Origin: an uncultured bacterium
GTDB taxonomy: Bacteria; Acidobacteriota; Aminicenantia; Aminicenantales; CALLJL01
Direction: 5' to 3'
Length of the DNA stretch: 64,000 nt
Assembly: GCA_938092135.1 (NCBI GenBank)
Contig: CALLJL010000008.1
Location: forward strand, 279,501 to 343,500
Part shown: positions 48,476 through 57,788 of the stretch, in pieces
Position numbering within the stretch: position 1 is the stretch's first letter
Layout of the letters: the number at the start of each line of letters is the position of its first letter
The notes under the pieces: generated by a model
Seen by the model: only the letters and a program-made list of their open reading frames with translations
Told to the model about the DNA's origin: nothing
Database searches by the model: none
Position numbers and translations under genes: made by a program

Positions 48476-50824
48476 ATGGCGAAAACCAATATTCTTCTTG
48501 AAGCTATTGAAGCCCTCAAAGAAATGGGATTAAAGACTCAAAGTATTAAGGCCATACACTATATCCCTCCCCGACCCGGTCGATACCGCGACTATCCCGC
48601 TGATGTTCACCCCCTTCTACTTACAGCCCTTCAGCAAAAAGGCTATCATCAGCTCTTTCTCCATCAATACCTGAGCTGGGAAGCGATCCGGCAAGGAAAA
48701 AATGTAGTCATTGTTACCCCCACAGCTTCGGGAAAAACTCTCTGTTATAATCTACCTGTTCTTCAGTCTATACTTGAAAATAGGTCAAACCGGGCCATCT
48801 ATCTTTTCCCCACTAAGGCCCTGTCTCAGGATCAGCGAGCTGAGCTCGATGAAATTATTTCTTTTCTTCCTGAAGAAGTCAGAGTTTTTACCTATGATGG
48901 TGATACTCCCCAGGATCCCCGAAGAGCCATACGAGCGCAGGGACATATTGTTATTACCAATCCAGACATGCTTCATTCCGGGATATTACCTCACCATACT
49001 AAATGGATAAAACTATTTAAAAATTTGAAATATGTAGTCATCGATGAACTCCACAATTATCGAGGTATCTTTGGTAGCCATTTGACCAATGTGCTCCGCC
49101 GTCTTAAAAGAATTGCCCGATTTTATGGATCAGAACCTCGCTTCATCCTTTGCTCGGCGACCATAGCCAATCCCAAGGAAATGGCAGAAAGGCTAATTGA
49201 AGAACCTGTTGAACTTATTAATGAGAACGGGGCTCCCCAAGGAGAAAAATATTTTATATTTTACAATCCGCCAGTTATCAATCCTTATCTAGGAATAAGA
49301 CGTTCTTATGTTAATGAAACGAGACGAATCGCCACCATTTTTCTCGAGAAAAAACTGCAAACCATAATTTTTGCGCCAAGTCGCTTGATAACTGAGGTTT
49401 TGTTGACCTACGTCAAGGAAGATATTGAAAAGGGAGTTAAAGATGAGGGCCTAATTAGAGGATATCGGGGTGGCTATCTTCCCCTGAAGCGGAGAGAAAT
49501 AGAAAAGGGTTTGCGAGAAGGCAAGATTCTTGGAGTAGTTTCCACTAATGCTTTGGAACTTGGCATTGATATTGGCTCGCTCGATGTGGCTATTTTAGCT
49601 TCATATCCAGGGACAATTGCCTCCACCTGGCAAAGAGCCGGACGGGCCGGCCGGAAGATGGGCACCTCAGCCGCTGTTCTTGTAGCCTCGAGTTCGCCTC
49701 TTGATCAATTCATCATCAACCATCCTGATTATTTCTTTTCTCAATCACCTGAACGGGCTCTAATTAATCCTGACAATCCCTCGATTCTTATTAGCCACGT
49801 AGGCTGTGCTGCCTTTGAGCTTCCCTTCGTCGATGGCGAAAAATTCGGCCAAGCTGAAATTACCCCGATTCTTGAATTTCTCGAAAAAGAAAAAATCCTT
49901 CATCATTCCCGGGATAAATGGTTCTGGACATCAGAGGCTTACCCAGCTGACCAAATTAGCCTGAGGAGTGTGAGTTCTGACAATTTCGTTGTCGTGGACA
50001 CAACGGAAAAAACCAGAGTCATTGCTGAAGTTGATTTTACTTCAGCTCTGACGACGCTCCATCCGAAAGCTATTTATATGTGCGAGGGGGAACAATACTA
50101 TGTGGAAAGCCTCGATTTTGATCAGCGCAAAGCCTATGTCCGAAAAACCGAAGTTGATTATTTTACTGATGCCATTGATTACACCAAAATTAAAATTCTT
50201 GATGTTTTTAACCAAAAAAACTTGGGACATGCCAAAATTGCCCATGGCGAGGTTCATGTAGCAACTCAGGTAGTTGGTTTTAAGAAAATAAAATTCCATA
50301 CGATGGAAAATGTGGGTGCTGGCGATCTAACCTTACCCCAGAATGAAATGCACACCACCGCCTACTGGCTAACCATTCCGGCTGAAGTATTTTCTTCTTT
50401 ACCCTTTGAGTCTGAAGCGAAGATTAATGGTCTTTTTGGCCTGGCCTATCTTCTCCATCATGTTTCCCCCCTTTTTATGATGTGTGATCTCCATGATATT
50501 GGGGTTTCCATAGGCGACGATGTGACTGGCGAATCTGTACCGCCCAGAGATATTCCGCAAAAAATAACCCCAGATCAAGCAATTCCTGCTTTTTTTGCCT
50601 CTACTTTTTCTCCCAATATTTTTATTTATGATAATTATCCAGGAGGCATTGGCCTCAGTCCTTCTCTCTTTGATCTCGAAAAAAATTTATTGCAAGCCTG
50701 TTTGGAAACGCTTCAGGCTTGTCCCTGCCATGAAGGTTGTCCCTCCTGTGTGGGTCCGGTGAAAGAGAGCGGACAAAGGTCTAAGGAAGTAACAGAATTT
50801 ATTCTCAAACGTCTTCTAGAATAA
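48476..50824 (+). CDS. DEAD/DEAH-box helicase with DUF1998-type zinc domain (MrfA/YprA-like)
   Basis: 782 residues. Superfamily 2 helicase core: Walker A TPTASGKT near residue 80, IYLFPTKALSQDQ, Walker B VVIDELHNYRG near 190, SATIANP, and in the second RecA domain TNALELGIDIGSLD and WQRAGRAGRKMG (motif VI). The C-terminal third holds a DUF1998 region with four cysteines (ACPCHEGCPSCVGP). This is the layout of Bacillus MrfA, a 3'-5' helicase in mitomycin C repair, and of yeast Hrq1. MrfB, its exonuclease partner, is not adjacent. A role in DNA crosslink repair is the best inference. Confidence 0.9.
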   Translation: MAKTNILLEAIEALKEMGLKTQSIKAIHYIPPRPGRYRDYPADVHPLLLTALQQKGYHQLFLHQYLSWEAIRQGKNVVIVTPTASGKTLCYNLPVLQSILENRSNRAIYLFPTKALSQDQRAELDEIISFLPEEVRVFTYDGDTPQDPRRAIRAQGHIVITNPDMLHSGILPHHTKWIKLFKNLKYVVIDELHNYRGIFGSHLTNVLRRLKRIARFYGSEPRFILCSATIANPKEMAERLIEEPVELINENGAPQGEKYFIFYNPPVINPYLGIRRSYVNETRRIATIFLEKKLQTIIFAPSRLITEVLLTYVKEDIEKGVKDEGLIRGYRGGYLPLKRREIEKGLREGKILGVVSTNALELGIDIGSLDVAILASYPGTIASTWQRAGRAGRKMGTSAAVLVASSSPLDQFIINHPDYFFSQSPERALINPDNPSILISHVGCAAFELPFVDGEKFGQAEITPILEFLEKEKILHHSRDKWFWTSEAYPADQISLRSVSSDNFVVVDTTEKTRVIAEVDFTSALTTLHPKAIYMCEGEQYYVESLDFDQRKAYVRKTEVDYFTDAIDYTKIKILDVFNQKNLGHAKIAHGEVHVATQVVGFKKIKFHTMENVGAGDLTLPQNEMHTTAYWLTIPAEVFSSLPFESEAKINGLFGLAYLLHHVSPLFMMCDLHDIGVSIGDDVTGESVPPRDIPQKITPDQAIPAFFASTFSPNIFIYDNYPGGIGLSPSLFDLEKNLLQACLETLQACPCHEGCPSCVGPVKESGQRSKEVTEFILKRLLE

Positions 50825-50839
50825 AAAACAAATTTTAAA

Positions 50840-50860
50840 CCAAAGATTTTTTCTCTTTGG
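50840..50860. terminator. weak hairpin between convergent genes
   Basis: CCAAAGA (50840-50846) and TCTTTGG (50854-50860) form a 7-bp stem with a T-rich loop between the convergent helicase and ktrA genes. There is no clear T-tract after it on either strand, so it is only a possible bidirectional terminator. Confidence 0.25.
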
Positions 50861-50871
50861 CCAATTGATTT

Positions 50872-51522
50872 TCAGAGTTTGAGTAATTTTTCCAGCTTGT
50901 CCTCTTCGCCCATCACCACAAGAATATCACTATCTTTGATGACGAAATCGGCAGGGGGAATATAGATTGTTCTTTCGGGTACAAGTTCTCTTATGGCAAT
51001 CACCTGAATTCCATATCTATTTCTTAAATCAAGCTGCCTTAAGGTCTGGCCAATAAATTTTTCCGGAGGCGCAATTTCCTGAATGCTAACATTAGAGCCA
51101 AGAGGCAAACATTCGAGGATATTGGGACTGGTCAACTTAAGAGCCGTTCTAATAGCCATATCTTTTTCAGGGTAAATCACTTCGCTGGCCCCAACGGCTT
51201 CAAGAATCTTCGCATGGTCCTCATTGAGGGCTTTAGCAACAATTCTTTTAACCCCAAGCTCGTGAAGATAAAGAACTGTGAGGATTGAGGCCTCCATTTC
51301 TGGTCCTAGACTTACAATAACTACATCCATATCTTGGATACCTAGAGCTTCAAGATTTTCTTTATCGGCTGAATTCATGTGGACAGCATGGGAGGTATAG
51401 TCCTTGGCCGCCTCAACCTTATTTTTATCCCGGTCAACGGCCAAGACCTCATGACCACGCTCATAGAGAGTTTTGGCTACGTTTGAGCCAAAACTGCCGA
51501 GGCCAATAACCGCAAATTTCAT
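50872..51522 (-). CDS. ktrA: KtrA/TrkA-type RCK regulatory subunit of potassium uptake
   Basis: 216 residues, a single RCK unit as in KtrA/KtrC. The N-terminal Rossmann fold has VIGLGSFGSNVAKTL (GxGxxG) and VLAVDRDKNKVEAA; ATP or NAD binds here and gates the channel. The C-terminal RCK_C domain (about 135-216) has IQEIAPPEKFIGQTLRQLDLRNRYGIQVIAI and DILVVMGEEDKLEKLLKL. It is cytoplasmic and forms an octameric ring on the KtrB dimer. AAAGGA lies 11 nt before the ATG, and ktrB is 26 nt upstream in the same transcript. Confidence 0.95.
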   Translation of the reverse strand: MKFAVIGLGSFGSNVAKTLYERGHEVLAVDRDKNKVEAAKDYTSHAVHMNSADKENLEALGIQDMDVVIVSLGPEMEASILTVLYLHELGVKRIVAKALNEDHAKILEAVGASEVIYPEKDMAIRTALKLTSPNILECLPLGSNVSIQEIAPPEKFIGQTLRQLDLRNRYGIQVIAIRELVPERTIYIPPADFVIKDSDILVVMGEEDKLEKLLKL

Positions 51523-51548
51523 TTTGTTTAAATCCTTTTAAATAGATT

Positions 51549-52892
51549 TTAGCCAATCATGACTGATTCCTCAACATATTCAAATTGACCTACTGGTTTA
51601 GTTCGACTCAAGATGGCTAGAATGGTTAAAGGCCCAATCCGACCAACGTACATGGTCAAAATGATAATTATCTTACTAAGAGTTGTGAGCTCAGAAGTTA
51701 TTCCAAGCGAAAGACCCACTGTCCCAAAGGCCGAAAAAACCTCAAAGAAAACTTCTTTCATCTGGGCTTCGGGCTGGATTAAAAAGATGAGGAAGGAAGC
51801 CAGGGCAATCCAGGCGAGAGCGAGAAAGAAAAGGGAAAAGGAACGCATTAAACACTCATCAGGAAGAGTCCGATAAAAGAGGTTAACCCTTTCCCTGGCC
51901 ATTAATTTTGATCGAAGGAATGCCCCGATCACTCCCAAAGTCGCTGTTTTAATTCCCCCACCAGTTGATCCAGGCGAAGCTCCGACAAACATTAAGCAGA
52001 TGAGAAGAAAAATTGAGCCAATCTGCAAACCCGCAAGATTAATGGTATTGAAACCGGCTGTCCGCGGCGTAACCGCTTGAAAAAGAGAAGCTAAAATCTT
52101 TTCTTTCCAGCTGAGAGAATTAAATGCATGGGTTCTTTCTAAAAGAAATAAAATAAGAAAAGCAAACCCAATTAGAACAGCTGTAACAGAAAGGACTATT
52201 TGACTATGGAGACTGAAACGAAACTTCCTTTTATTTCTGGCTAGAACAAAAAAGTAAAAACATTCCTGAACAACCAAAAAACCAAGGCCGCCGAGAATAA
52301 TAAGAAAGATAATCGTCAAATTGATAAGAACATCTCCGGTGTAACTTTGAAGGCTGTTGCTAAATGTGGAAAAACCGGCATTGCAAAAAGCTGAAATTGC
52401 ATGGAAAAGGGAAGGGAAGATTGCCTCAGACCAGCCCAATTTCGGCCCGAAGCAAAGATAAAGCAGAGCCGCTCCAGTCAGCTCAATAATTACTGTCATT
52501 AAAAAAATATTCCTGATCACTTCCCGAAAATCCTTGGAGGCAGAAGGCATAAAGGTTTGTTGAACTACAATCCTATCTTTAATAGAAATTCGTCGCCCAG
52601 CAGCCAGTAAAATCAGAGTCGAAAAAGTCATTATGCCCAGCCCCCCAAGCTGGATTAGGATAAGAATGAAGGTCTGACCAAAACGGGTAAAATAGGTAGC
52701 GGTATCGACCACAATTAATCCTGTAACACAAACTGATGAGGTGGCGGTAAAAAGAGCATCAATAAAAGGAATTCTCCCCGAGACTGTGCAAACGGGTAAG
52801 AGAAGAACGACGGTTCCTAAGGCAATAGCAACCAGAAAACTCGCCGCTAAAACACTGGCAGGCTGAAATCTCTTATGATGAAAAATAATCAT
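51549..52892 (-). CDS. ktrB: KtrB/TrkH-type potassium uptake channel subunit
   Basis: 447 residues, four M1-P-M2 repeats. Selectivity-filter glycines are visible in the pore loops: TSSVCVTGLIVVDTATYF (first), SAFCNAGFSTFSN (second), TPRTAGFNTINLA (third) and SAFGTVGLSLGIT (fourth). GASPGSTGGGIKTATL marks the intramembrane gate loop region. It imports K+ coupled to Na+ or the membrane potential, together with KtrA. A minus-strand promoter with consensus TTGACA (52939-52934) and TAGATA (18-nt spacer) lies upstream, divergent from the tol operon. Confidence 0.95.
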   Translation of the reverse strand: MIIFHHKRFQPASVLAASFLVAIALGTVVLLLPVCTVSGRIPFIDALFTATSSVCVTGLIVVDTATYFTRFGQTFILILIQLGGLGIMTFSTLILLAAGRRISIKDRIVVQQTFMPSASKDFREVIRNIFLMTVIIELTGAALLYLCFGPKLGWSEAIFPSLFHAISAFCNAGFSTFSNSLQSYTGDVLINLTIIFLIILGGLGFLVVQECFYFFVLARNKRKFRFSLHSQIVLSVTAVLIGFAFLILFLLERTHAFNSLSWKEKILASLFQAVTPRTAGFNTINLAGLQIGSIFLLICLMFVGASPGSTGGGIKTATLGVIGAFLRSKLMARERVNLFYRTLPDECLMRSFSLFFLALAWIALASFLIFLIQPEAQMKEVFFEVFSAFGTVGLSLGITSELTTLSKIIIILTMYVGRIGPLTILAILSRTKPVGQFEYVEESVMIG

Positions 52893-53015
52893 TTTCCGAA
52901 TATTATTAATATCTAATTGCCAATTTAAACCTTTGTCAACCGAAATCAGCAGGAGACAGTTTAATTGACATCCAGAAGGAGGCTATGATACCTTGAAAAA
53001 GTAATTGGGTGAAGA

Positions 53016-53684
53016 ATGAGTTTGTTCAAACTAATTATTGAAGCCAATATAATTGTGCAGTTGGTTTTGATTATTCTCCTCCTTTTTTCTGTTTTCTCTT
53101 GGGCTATAATTATTTTCAAAAGAAATACCTTTCGCGCTGCCGCCAAACATACCGAACGTTTTCTTAATGCTTTCCGACGAAGCCGCAGCCTATCAGAAGT
53201 CAATGAAGCTGCCCGCCATTGTCGACTCAGTCCCCTAGCGTCTGTTTTTCAGGCCGGCTATCGAGAGCTCGCATCTTTAGCCACCAGGCACAATCCCGAA
53301 TCAGTCTCAGGCCAAAAACTTAATCTTGAAAATTTCCAACGGGCTCTGCTTCGGGCTTCCACTGTTGAAATTTCTAAAATGGAAAAAATGATGAGCTTTC
53401 TGGCCACAACCGGAAGCGTCACTCCTTTTATTGGCCTCTTCGGCACAGTGATCGGAATCATGGATGCCTTTCATAAAATTGGTATTGTTCGCTCCGCTAG
53501 CCTCGCCACTGTAGCTCCGGGCATAGCTGAAGCCTTAGTGGCGACTGCAGCTGGCCTCTTTGCGGCCATTCCAGCGGTTATCGCCTATAACCATTTCCTC
53601 CATAAAATTAAAGATACGATAACTGAAATAGAAGATTTTTCTCTGGAATTCATCAATATTGTGGAAAAACTCTATGGCTCTTAA
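53016..53684 (+). CDS. tolQ: TolQ (MotA/TolQ/ExbB proton channel)
   Basis: 222 residues with three membrane helices: residues about 10-30 (NIIVQLVLIILLLFSVFSWAI), and a pair at about 120-150 and 165-190. The segment SVTPFIGLFGTVIGIMDAF and the Thr/Ala-rich PGIAEALVATAAGLFAAIPAVIAYN are the channel helices shared with ExbB and MotA. TolQ pentamers and TolR dimers use the proton motive force to drive TolA at the division site. It is the first gene of the tol-pal operon. A TTGACA lies at 52965-52970, but a well-spaced -10 is not clear. Confidence 0.94.
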   Translation: MSLFKLIIEANIIVQLVLIILLLFSVFSWAIIIFKRNTFRAAAKHTERFLNAFRRSRSLSEVNEAARHCRLSPLASVFQAGYRELASLATRHNPESVSGQKLNLENFQRALLRASTVEISKMEKMMSFLATTGSVTPFIGLFGTVIGIMDAFHKIGIVRSASLATVAPGIAEALVATAAGLFAAIPAVIAYNHFLHKIKDTITEIEDFSLEFINIVEKLYGS

Positions 53685-54114
53685 AATTCAGCTTTCAGGT
53701 AATTTCCGATCGCGCTTGGGTACAAGCCTTTCTGAAATCAATGTTACTCCTCTCGTTGATGTTATGCTTGTTCTGCTTATCATCTTTATGGTCACGGCTC
53801 CGATGATGCAATCGGGAATTGGCGTTAACCTCCCCCAGGCAGAAACAGCCTCGGCTCCAGCCGAATCAGGTTTAATTCTAACTATAACTAAGGATAAACT
53901 CATTTACCTAGGCGACACAGTTATTAACATCAATCTTCTCGAAGCCAAACTCCAGGAATTCTTTTATGGCCGAGATAAAAAAATTGTTTTCATTAAAGCC
54001 GATCAGGAAATTGCCTATGGATTCTTCATTGAAGCCCTTGATATAATAAAAAAAGCCGGGATTGAAACTGTTGGCTTGATTACCGAACCTATAGAAACGC
54101 CCAGAAAAAGATAG
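53674..54114 (+). CDS. tolR: TolR (ExbD family)
   Basis: 146 residues from the ATG at 53674, which overlaps the end of tolQ by 11 nt. The single membrane helix near residues 23-42 (INVTPLVDVMLVLLIIFMVTAP) carries the essential Asp (VDVML) that conducts protons with TolQ. The periplasmic domain (45-146) has VNLPQAETAS and VFIKADQEIAYGFFIEALDIIKKAGIETVGLIT, typical of TolR/ExbD. Normal length. Second gene of the operon. Confidence 0.94.
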   Translation: MALKIQLSGNFRSRLGTSLSEINVTPLVDVMLVLLIIFMVTAPMMQSGIGVNLPQAETASAPAESGLILTITKDKLIYLGDTVININLLEAKLQEFFYGRDKKIVFIKADQEIAYGFFIEALDIIKKAGIETVGLITEPIETPRKR

Positions 54115-54130
54115 CTTTAATTAAAAAAGA

Positions 54131-54907
54131 ATGAAAAATAACCGCGAATTTAAATGGGCTGTTATAATTTCTGTTATTCTTCATGGGATTGTTCTCGTTT
54201 TGCTAATTACTTCGCCTTCTTTGCCCCGACCGACGAGAAAAGGCATGATTTACTACTTACCCCTGAATCTTGTAGGCCCACCTGGAGGCGGAGGTGGTGG
54301 CGGCGGGGGTGCTCCTGGAGCTAAAGCTTCCTCGCCCAGTCGTCCTTCCCTCAGGGATTTGACCGCCGTTCAGAAAAAAACTGCGGAAACTCCTTCTTCT
54401 TCCCTTCGCTACCCCGTGGATAAAAAACCTGCCAGCAAAAAAACAACGGAAAAGAAAACCGTTATTTCCAAACCTCAGGCCGAAAGCGAAATTACCAAAC
54501 AAGAGACAGAAGGATCTGGATTAGGACCAGCTGGGATGGGTCTTCGAATCGGAGTTGGACCAGGTCCATTAGGCCCAGGAACAGGTGGCTGGGGAAGTGG
54601 CCACTTTGACTTTTCGACTTTCCCCTTCATCTATTACCTTCAAATTATTCAAGACAAAATCTCTAACAACTGGTTTACCTCCCTTATTGATCCTGGAGCC
54701 TCAGGTCAGTTCCAATGTATGATTTTTTTCAAAATTCTCCGGGACGGCCGAATTACAGATTTACAAATTGAAATCTCCAGTGGCTCTCGCTCTTTTGATT
54801 TGTCAGCCCTGAGGGCTGTCCAAAACGCCTCTCCTTTTCCCCCTTTACCTAGGGAATTTGAAGGTGAATACTTAGGAGTTCATTTAATTTTCGAACATTT
54901 CAAATGA
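54131..54907 (+). CDS. tolA: TolA/TonB-like periplasm-spanning protein
   Basis: 258 residues. One N-terminal membrane helix ([17 protein letters not shown], residues 10-28) includes the SHxxH-like His that contacts TolQ/ExbB. Then come an uninterrupted run of nine glycines, a Pro/Lys/Thr-rich linker (60-130), another Gly-rich stretch, and a C-terminal TonB/TolA domain (about 160-258: [49 protein letters not shown]). The long alpha-helical domain II of E. coli TolA is absent. Position between tolR and tolB gives the identity. It connects the inner-membrane motor with TolB-Pal. It overlaps tolB by 4 nt. Confidence 0.85.
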   Translation: MKNNREFKWAVIISVILHGIVLVLLITSPSLPRPTRKGMIYYLPLNLVGPPGGGGGGGGGAPGAKASSPSRPSLRDLTAVQKKTAETPSSSLRYPVDKKPASKKTTEKKTVISKPQAESEITKQETEGSGLGPAGMGLRIGVGPGPLGPGTGGWGSGHFDFSTFPFIYYLQIIQDKISNNWFTSLIDPGASGQFQCMIFFKILRDGRITDLQIEISSGSRSFDLSALRAVQNASPFPPLPREFEGEYLGVHLIFEHFK

Positions 54908-56199
54908 AAAATAAGATTTTAATTACAGCTCTTTTGATTGGTTTTATTTCGTTCGCCGTAGGTCTTTTTTCCCAGCAGGAGGTAGTATTAAAAATAACGG
55001 AGGGTATTCCGGCCATTTCTTTGGCTCTTCCCAAATTTATTGTTAACTCCGCCAGTGGTGAAGCCCTTCGAGCCTCTGAAGAGATTTACCAAGTCCTATC
55101 TGATGATCTTAAATACAGCCGAGTTTTTCAGCTTCTACCCCAGAGCTATTATAATTATATTCGGCCTCTCGATCCTAAAAATATCTTTTTCAAGGACTGG
55201 GAATCAATTCAAGCTCGGGTTCTCGTAGTCGGAGAAATCAGCGGAGGCGATGACAATATAACCTTTGAGGCCAAGCTCTATGATGTGCGAAGTGCCAAAT
55301 TCATTATTGGCCGAAAATATCAGGGAAATCAGCTAGCCTGGCGAGAAATGGCCCATCGCTTTGCCAATGAGATTATGAAGGCCTTTGGCGAAAAACCTAT
55401 CTTTACTTCTAAAATAGTTTTTGTTTCCGACCGAGATGGCAACGATGAACTTTATTTAATGGATTATGATGGGGCCAATCAAACCCGCCTAACCTTTAAC
55501 AAGTACCGAGATTATATGCCGGCCATTTCTCCTGACGGTAAAAGAATCGCTTTTACCTCTTATAGAGAAACAATCGCCGGACTTTATCTTATGGATCTCG
55601 AAAAAAAGAAAATAATTCCTATATCTAATAGGGGAACTAATTTTGCCGCTTCTTTTTCTCCTGATGGCAAAAAAATAGCCTTTTGCTCCACTATGGATGG
55701 TAACTCAGAAATTTATGTGGCCACCCTCGATTCTGACGGTATTCAAAATATTAAAAGATTAACGTTTAATGAAGCCATAGATACCGCCCCCTGTTTTTCT
55801 CCCACAGGAAGGGAAATTGCCTTTGTTTCCGATCGAGGTGGCACTCCCCAAATTTACATTATGGATGCTGAAGGTTCTAATGTCCGTCGTGTTAGCTTCG
55901 GTGGTACCTATCATGATGCCCCAGCCTGGTCACCCGATGGCGAAAGAATTGTTTATGTTTCGAGACTCGATAATATTTTTGACCTCTATGTACTTAATCT
56001 TCGAACTAACCAGATTATAAAATTGACGGAAAGCAACGCCCGGAATGAATCACCCTGCTGGTCGCCCGATGGCCGTCACATTGTCTTTTCTTCCAATTTA
56101 AGCGGACAAATTCAGATTTATAGCATTGATTATGATGGCGCTAATCTGAGACGGCTTACCTCTCAAGGTAATAACAAGCTTCCTGATTGGTCGAATTGA
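54904..56199 (+). CDS. tolB: TolB periplasmic beta-propeller
   Basis: 431 residues, normal length. A signal peptide covers residues 1-24 (FAVGLFSQQ). The N-terminal alpha/beta domain (25-160) contains [37 protein letters not shown] sequence. Six PD40 blades follow ([95 protein letters not shown]). TolB shuttles between Pal and TolA and helps keep the outer membrane invaginating at division. It overlaps tolA; pal follows after a 124-bp gap with its own promoter. Confidence 0.96.
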   Translation: MKNKILITALLIGFISFAVGLFSQQEVVLKITEGIPAISLALPKFIVNSASGEALRASEEIYQVLSDDLKYSRVFQLLPQSYYNYIRPLDPKNIFFKDWESIQARVLVVGEISGGDDNITFEAKLYDVRSAKFIIGRKYQGNQLAWREMAHRFANEIMKAFGEKPIFTSKIVFVSDRDGNDELYLMDYDGANQTRLTFNKYRDYMPAISPDGKRIAFTSYRETIAGLYLMDLEKKKIIPISNRGTNFAASFSPDGKKIAFCSTMDGNSEIYVATLDSDGIQNIKRLTFNEAIDTAPCFSPTGREIAFVSDRGGTPQIYIMDAEGSNVRRVSFGGTYHDAPAWSPDGERIVYVSRLDNIFDLYVLNLRTNQIIKLTESNARNESPCWSPDGRHIVFSSNLSGQIQIYSIDYDGANLRRLTSQGNNKLPDWSN

Positions 56200-56230
56200 A
56201 TTAAATTTTAAAAAGGATGTTGTTTATTGA

Positions 56231-56260
56231 TTGACAGCCTTCGTTAGCTTCCTTTAGAAT
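56231..56260 (+). promoter_or_regulatory. sigma70 promoter of pal-cpoB-ssb
   Basis: Consensus TTGACA (56231-56236), 18-nt spacer, TAGAAT (56255-56260), followed by a leader of about 55 nt with the strong ribosome-binding site GGAGG just before the pal ATG at 56324. It lets pal be made independently of tolQRAB. Confidence 0.6.
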
Positions 56261-56323
56261 TAAAGAGAAAAGAATAAATTCTGAGAGATTGGCTATAAAA
56301 ATTCGTTAAATAAAGAAGGAGGT

Positions 56324-56881
56324 TTGATGAAGAAAGGATTGGAACTTATTTTGATCTTTTTAGTCGGAGTGGCTTTATTTTCTTCTTGCAAGCCCAAGGT
56401 TAAACAGGCGCCAGCGCCGCCTCCACCTCAAGTTCAAGAACAACCCAAGGTAGAAAAAGTTGAGACCCCTAAAGAACCCGTAAAACCAGCCTTAACGGAA
56501 GAAGAAATCTTTATGGCTCAATCCCTTGAAGAAGCCAACAAAGCCGGCTATCTCAAAATGATTCATTTCGATTTCGACAAATACAACATTCGCGATGATA
56601 TGAAACCTATTCTAGCCCAAAATGCAGCCTGGTTAAAAAAATTTCCCTCAGTCAAAATCCTCATTGAAGGCCACTGCGATGAAAGAGGAACAGAAGAATA
56701 TAACCTGGCTTTGGGTGAAAGAAGGGCGAAATCAACTTTTGATTACCTTGTTTCTTTGGGTATTTCTCCGGACAGGATGAAAATAATTTCCTATGGCAAA
56801 AGCCAGCCGCTTGACCCTGGCCACAATGAAGAAGCCTGGGCTAAGAATAGGCGGGCTCAATTTACAATTATTGAAAAATAA
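56324..56881 (+). CDS. pal: peptidoglycan-associated lipoprotein Pal (OmpA family)
   Basis: 185 residues. The signal peptide ends at FSSC, a lipobox, followed by a Pro/Lys/Glu linker (residues 25-60). The OmpA C-terminal domain (about 75-185) has [48 protein letters not shown] and [26 protein letters not shown]; the Asp and Arg that hold diaminopimelate (in the NLALGERRA and NRRAQF region) are present. It anchors the outer membrane to peptidoglycan and binds TolB. GGAGG precedes the ATG. Confidence 0.96.
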   Translation: MMKKGLELILIFLVGVALFSSCKPKVKQAPAPPPPQVQEQPKVEKVETPKEPVKPALTEEEIFMAQSLEEANKAGYLKMIHFDFDKYNIRDDMKPILAQNAAWLKKFPSVKILIEGHCDERGTEEYNLALGERRAKSTFDYLVSLGISPDRMKIISYGKSQPLDPGHNEEAWAKNRRAQFTIIEK

Positions 56882-56915
56882 ACGCTAAAATCTTTATCAG
56901 AATAAAAAGAGGTAA

Positions 56916-57788
56916 ATGAATTTGCTCAAAAGAGGGTTTATCCCCATTCCTATTATCATAGCCGCTTCTCTTTGTTTACTCTCGCCCTTATTGCCAGCTG
57001 ATCAGACGCAGAAAATTTATGAGCTCCTCTATGAGGATGTTCAAATTTTAAAAAAGCAGCTTCTTTCTCTTCAGGAAAAAATGCAGAATTTGACTACGGA
57101 ACTTCAACTTCTAAAAACCCAGCTTCAAGACATTCAATCGACCCTAAGGACATGGCAAAAGGAGATGGCCGAAACTAAAACCAGCCTTAAAGATATTCCA
57201 GTTCAGTACCAAATATTAAATGATCGCCTCGATCAGTTAAGCCTGCGCCTTGATCGGATTGCCGAAGATTTGGTGGCTTTAAAGCCCGGTCTTCCACCCT
57301 CTCAACCTTTATCTGAAGCCAAGCCGATCGTCCCGACAGTTGAAAGCAAGAAGACTCTTCAGGAAGAAAAGACAGTGAAGGAAGGACCTCCAGCTGCGCC
57401 CGTCGGTCCTTCCCCTCAGGAACTTTATAACAGCGCTTACAGTGATTATCTTAAAGGAAATTATGATTTAGCCATTGAAGGCTTTAGACTTTACCTGGAA
57501 CAATTCGGCGATAGTCCTTTAGCTGATAATGCTCTTTACTGGATTGGTGAATGCTATTTTAGTCAGAAAAACTTTGAAGCCGCGATATCTACTTTCAACG
57601 AGGTCATTTTATTTTATCCGAAGGGCGATCGAGTCCCAGCGGCCTATTTAAAAAAAGCGCTTAGCTATCTCGAATTGGGGCAGAAGGAAGAAGCCTTAGC
57701 TGTTCTAAAACTTCTTGTCAGCAAGTTTCCCCTTGACGAAGAAGCTAAAATTGCTCAGCAAAAAATAAAAGAAATTATTGAAAAATGA
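56916..57788 (+). CDS. cpoB: CpoB/YbgF tol-pal coordinator
   Basis: 290 residues. A signal peptide covers about residues 1-28. An N-terminal coiled coil (35-110, leucine-heptad segments such as LKKQLLSLQEKMQNLTTELQ) gives the trimerising part. A Pro-rich linker follows, and TPR repeats fill 165-290 (PQELYNSAYSDYLKGNYDLAIEGFRLYLEQF, DNALYWIGECYFSQKNFEAAISTFNEVI, PAAYLKKALSYLELGQKEEALAVLKLLV). CpoB links PBP1B activity to Tol during outer-membrane constriction in E. coli. The stop overlaps the ssb start by 4 nt. Confidence 0.94.
   Translation: MNLLKRGFIPIPIIIAASLCLLSPLLPADQTQKIYELLYEDVQILKKQLLSLQEKMQNLTTELQLLKTQLQDIQSTLRTWQKEMAETKTSLKDIPVQYQILNDRLDQLSLRLDRIAEDLVALKPGLPPSQPLSEAKPIVPTVESKKTLQEEKTVKEGPPAAPVGPSPQELYNSAYSDYLKGNYDLAIEGFRLYLEQFGDSPLADNALYWIGECYFSQKNFEAAISTFNEVILFYPKGDRVPAAYLKKALSYLELGQKEEALAVLKLLVSKFPLDEEAKIAQQKIKEIIEK

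Noticed and set aside
54281..54312. Glycine-codon run in tolA as a possible sequencing artefact or tandem repeat
   Set aside because: The codons vary (GGA, GGC, GGT, GGG) and the frame continues correctly into the TonB-like domain, so it is a genuine protein feature.
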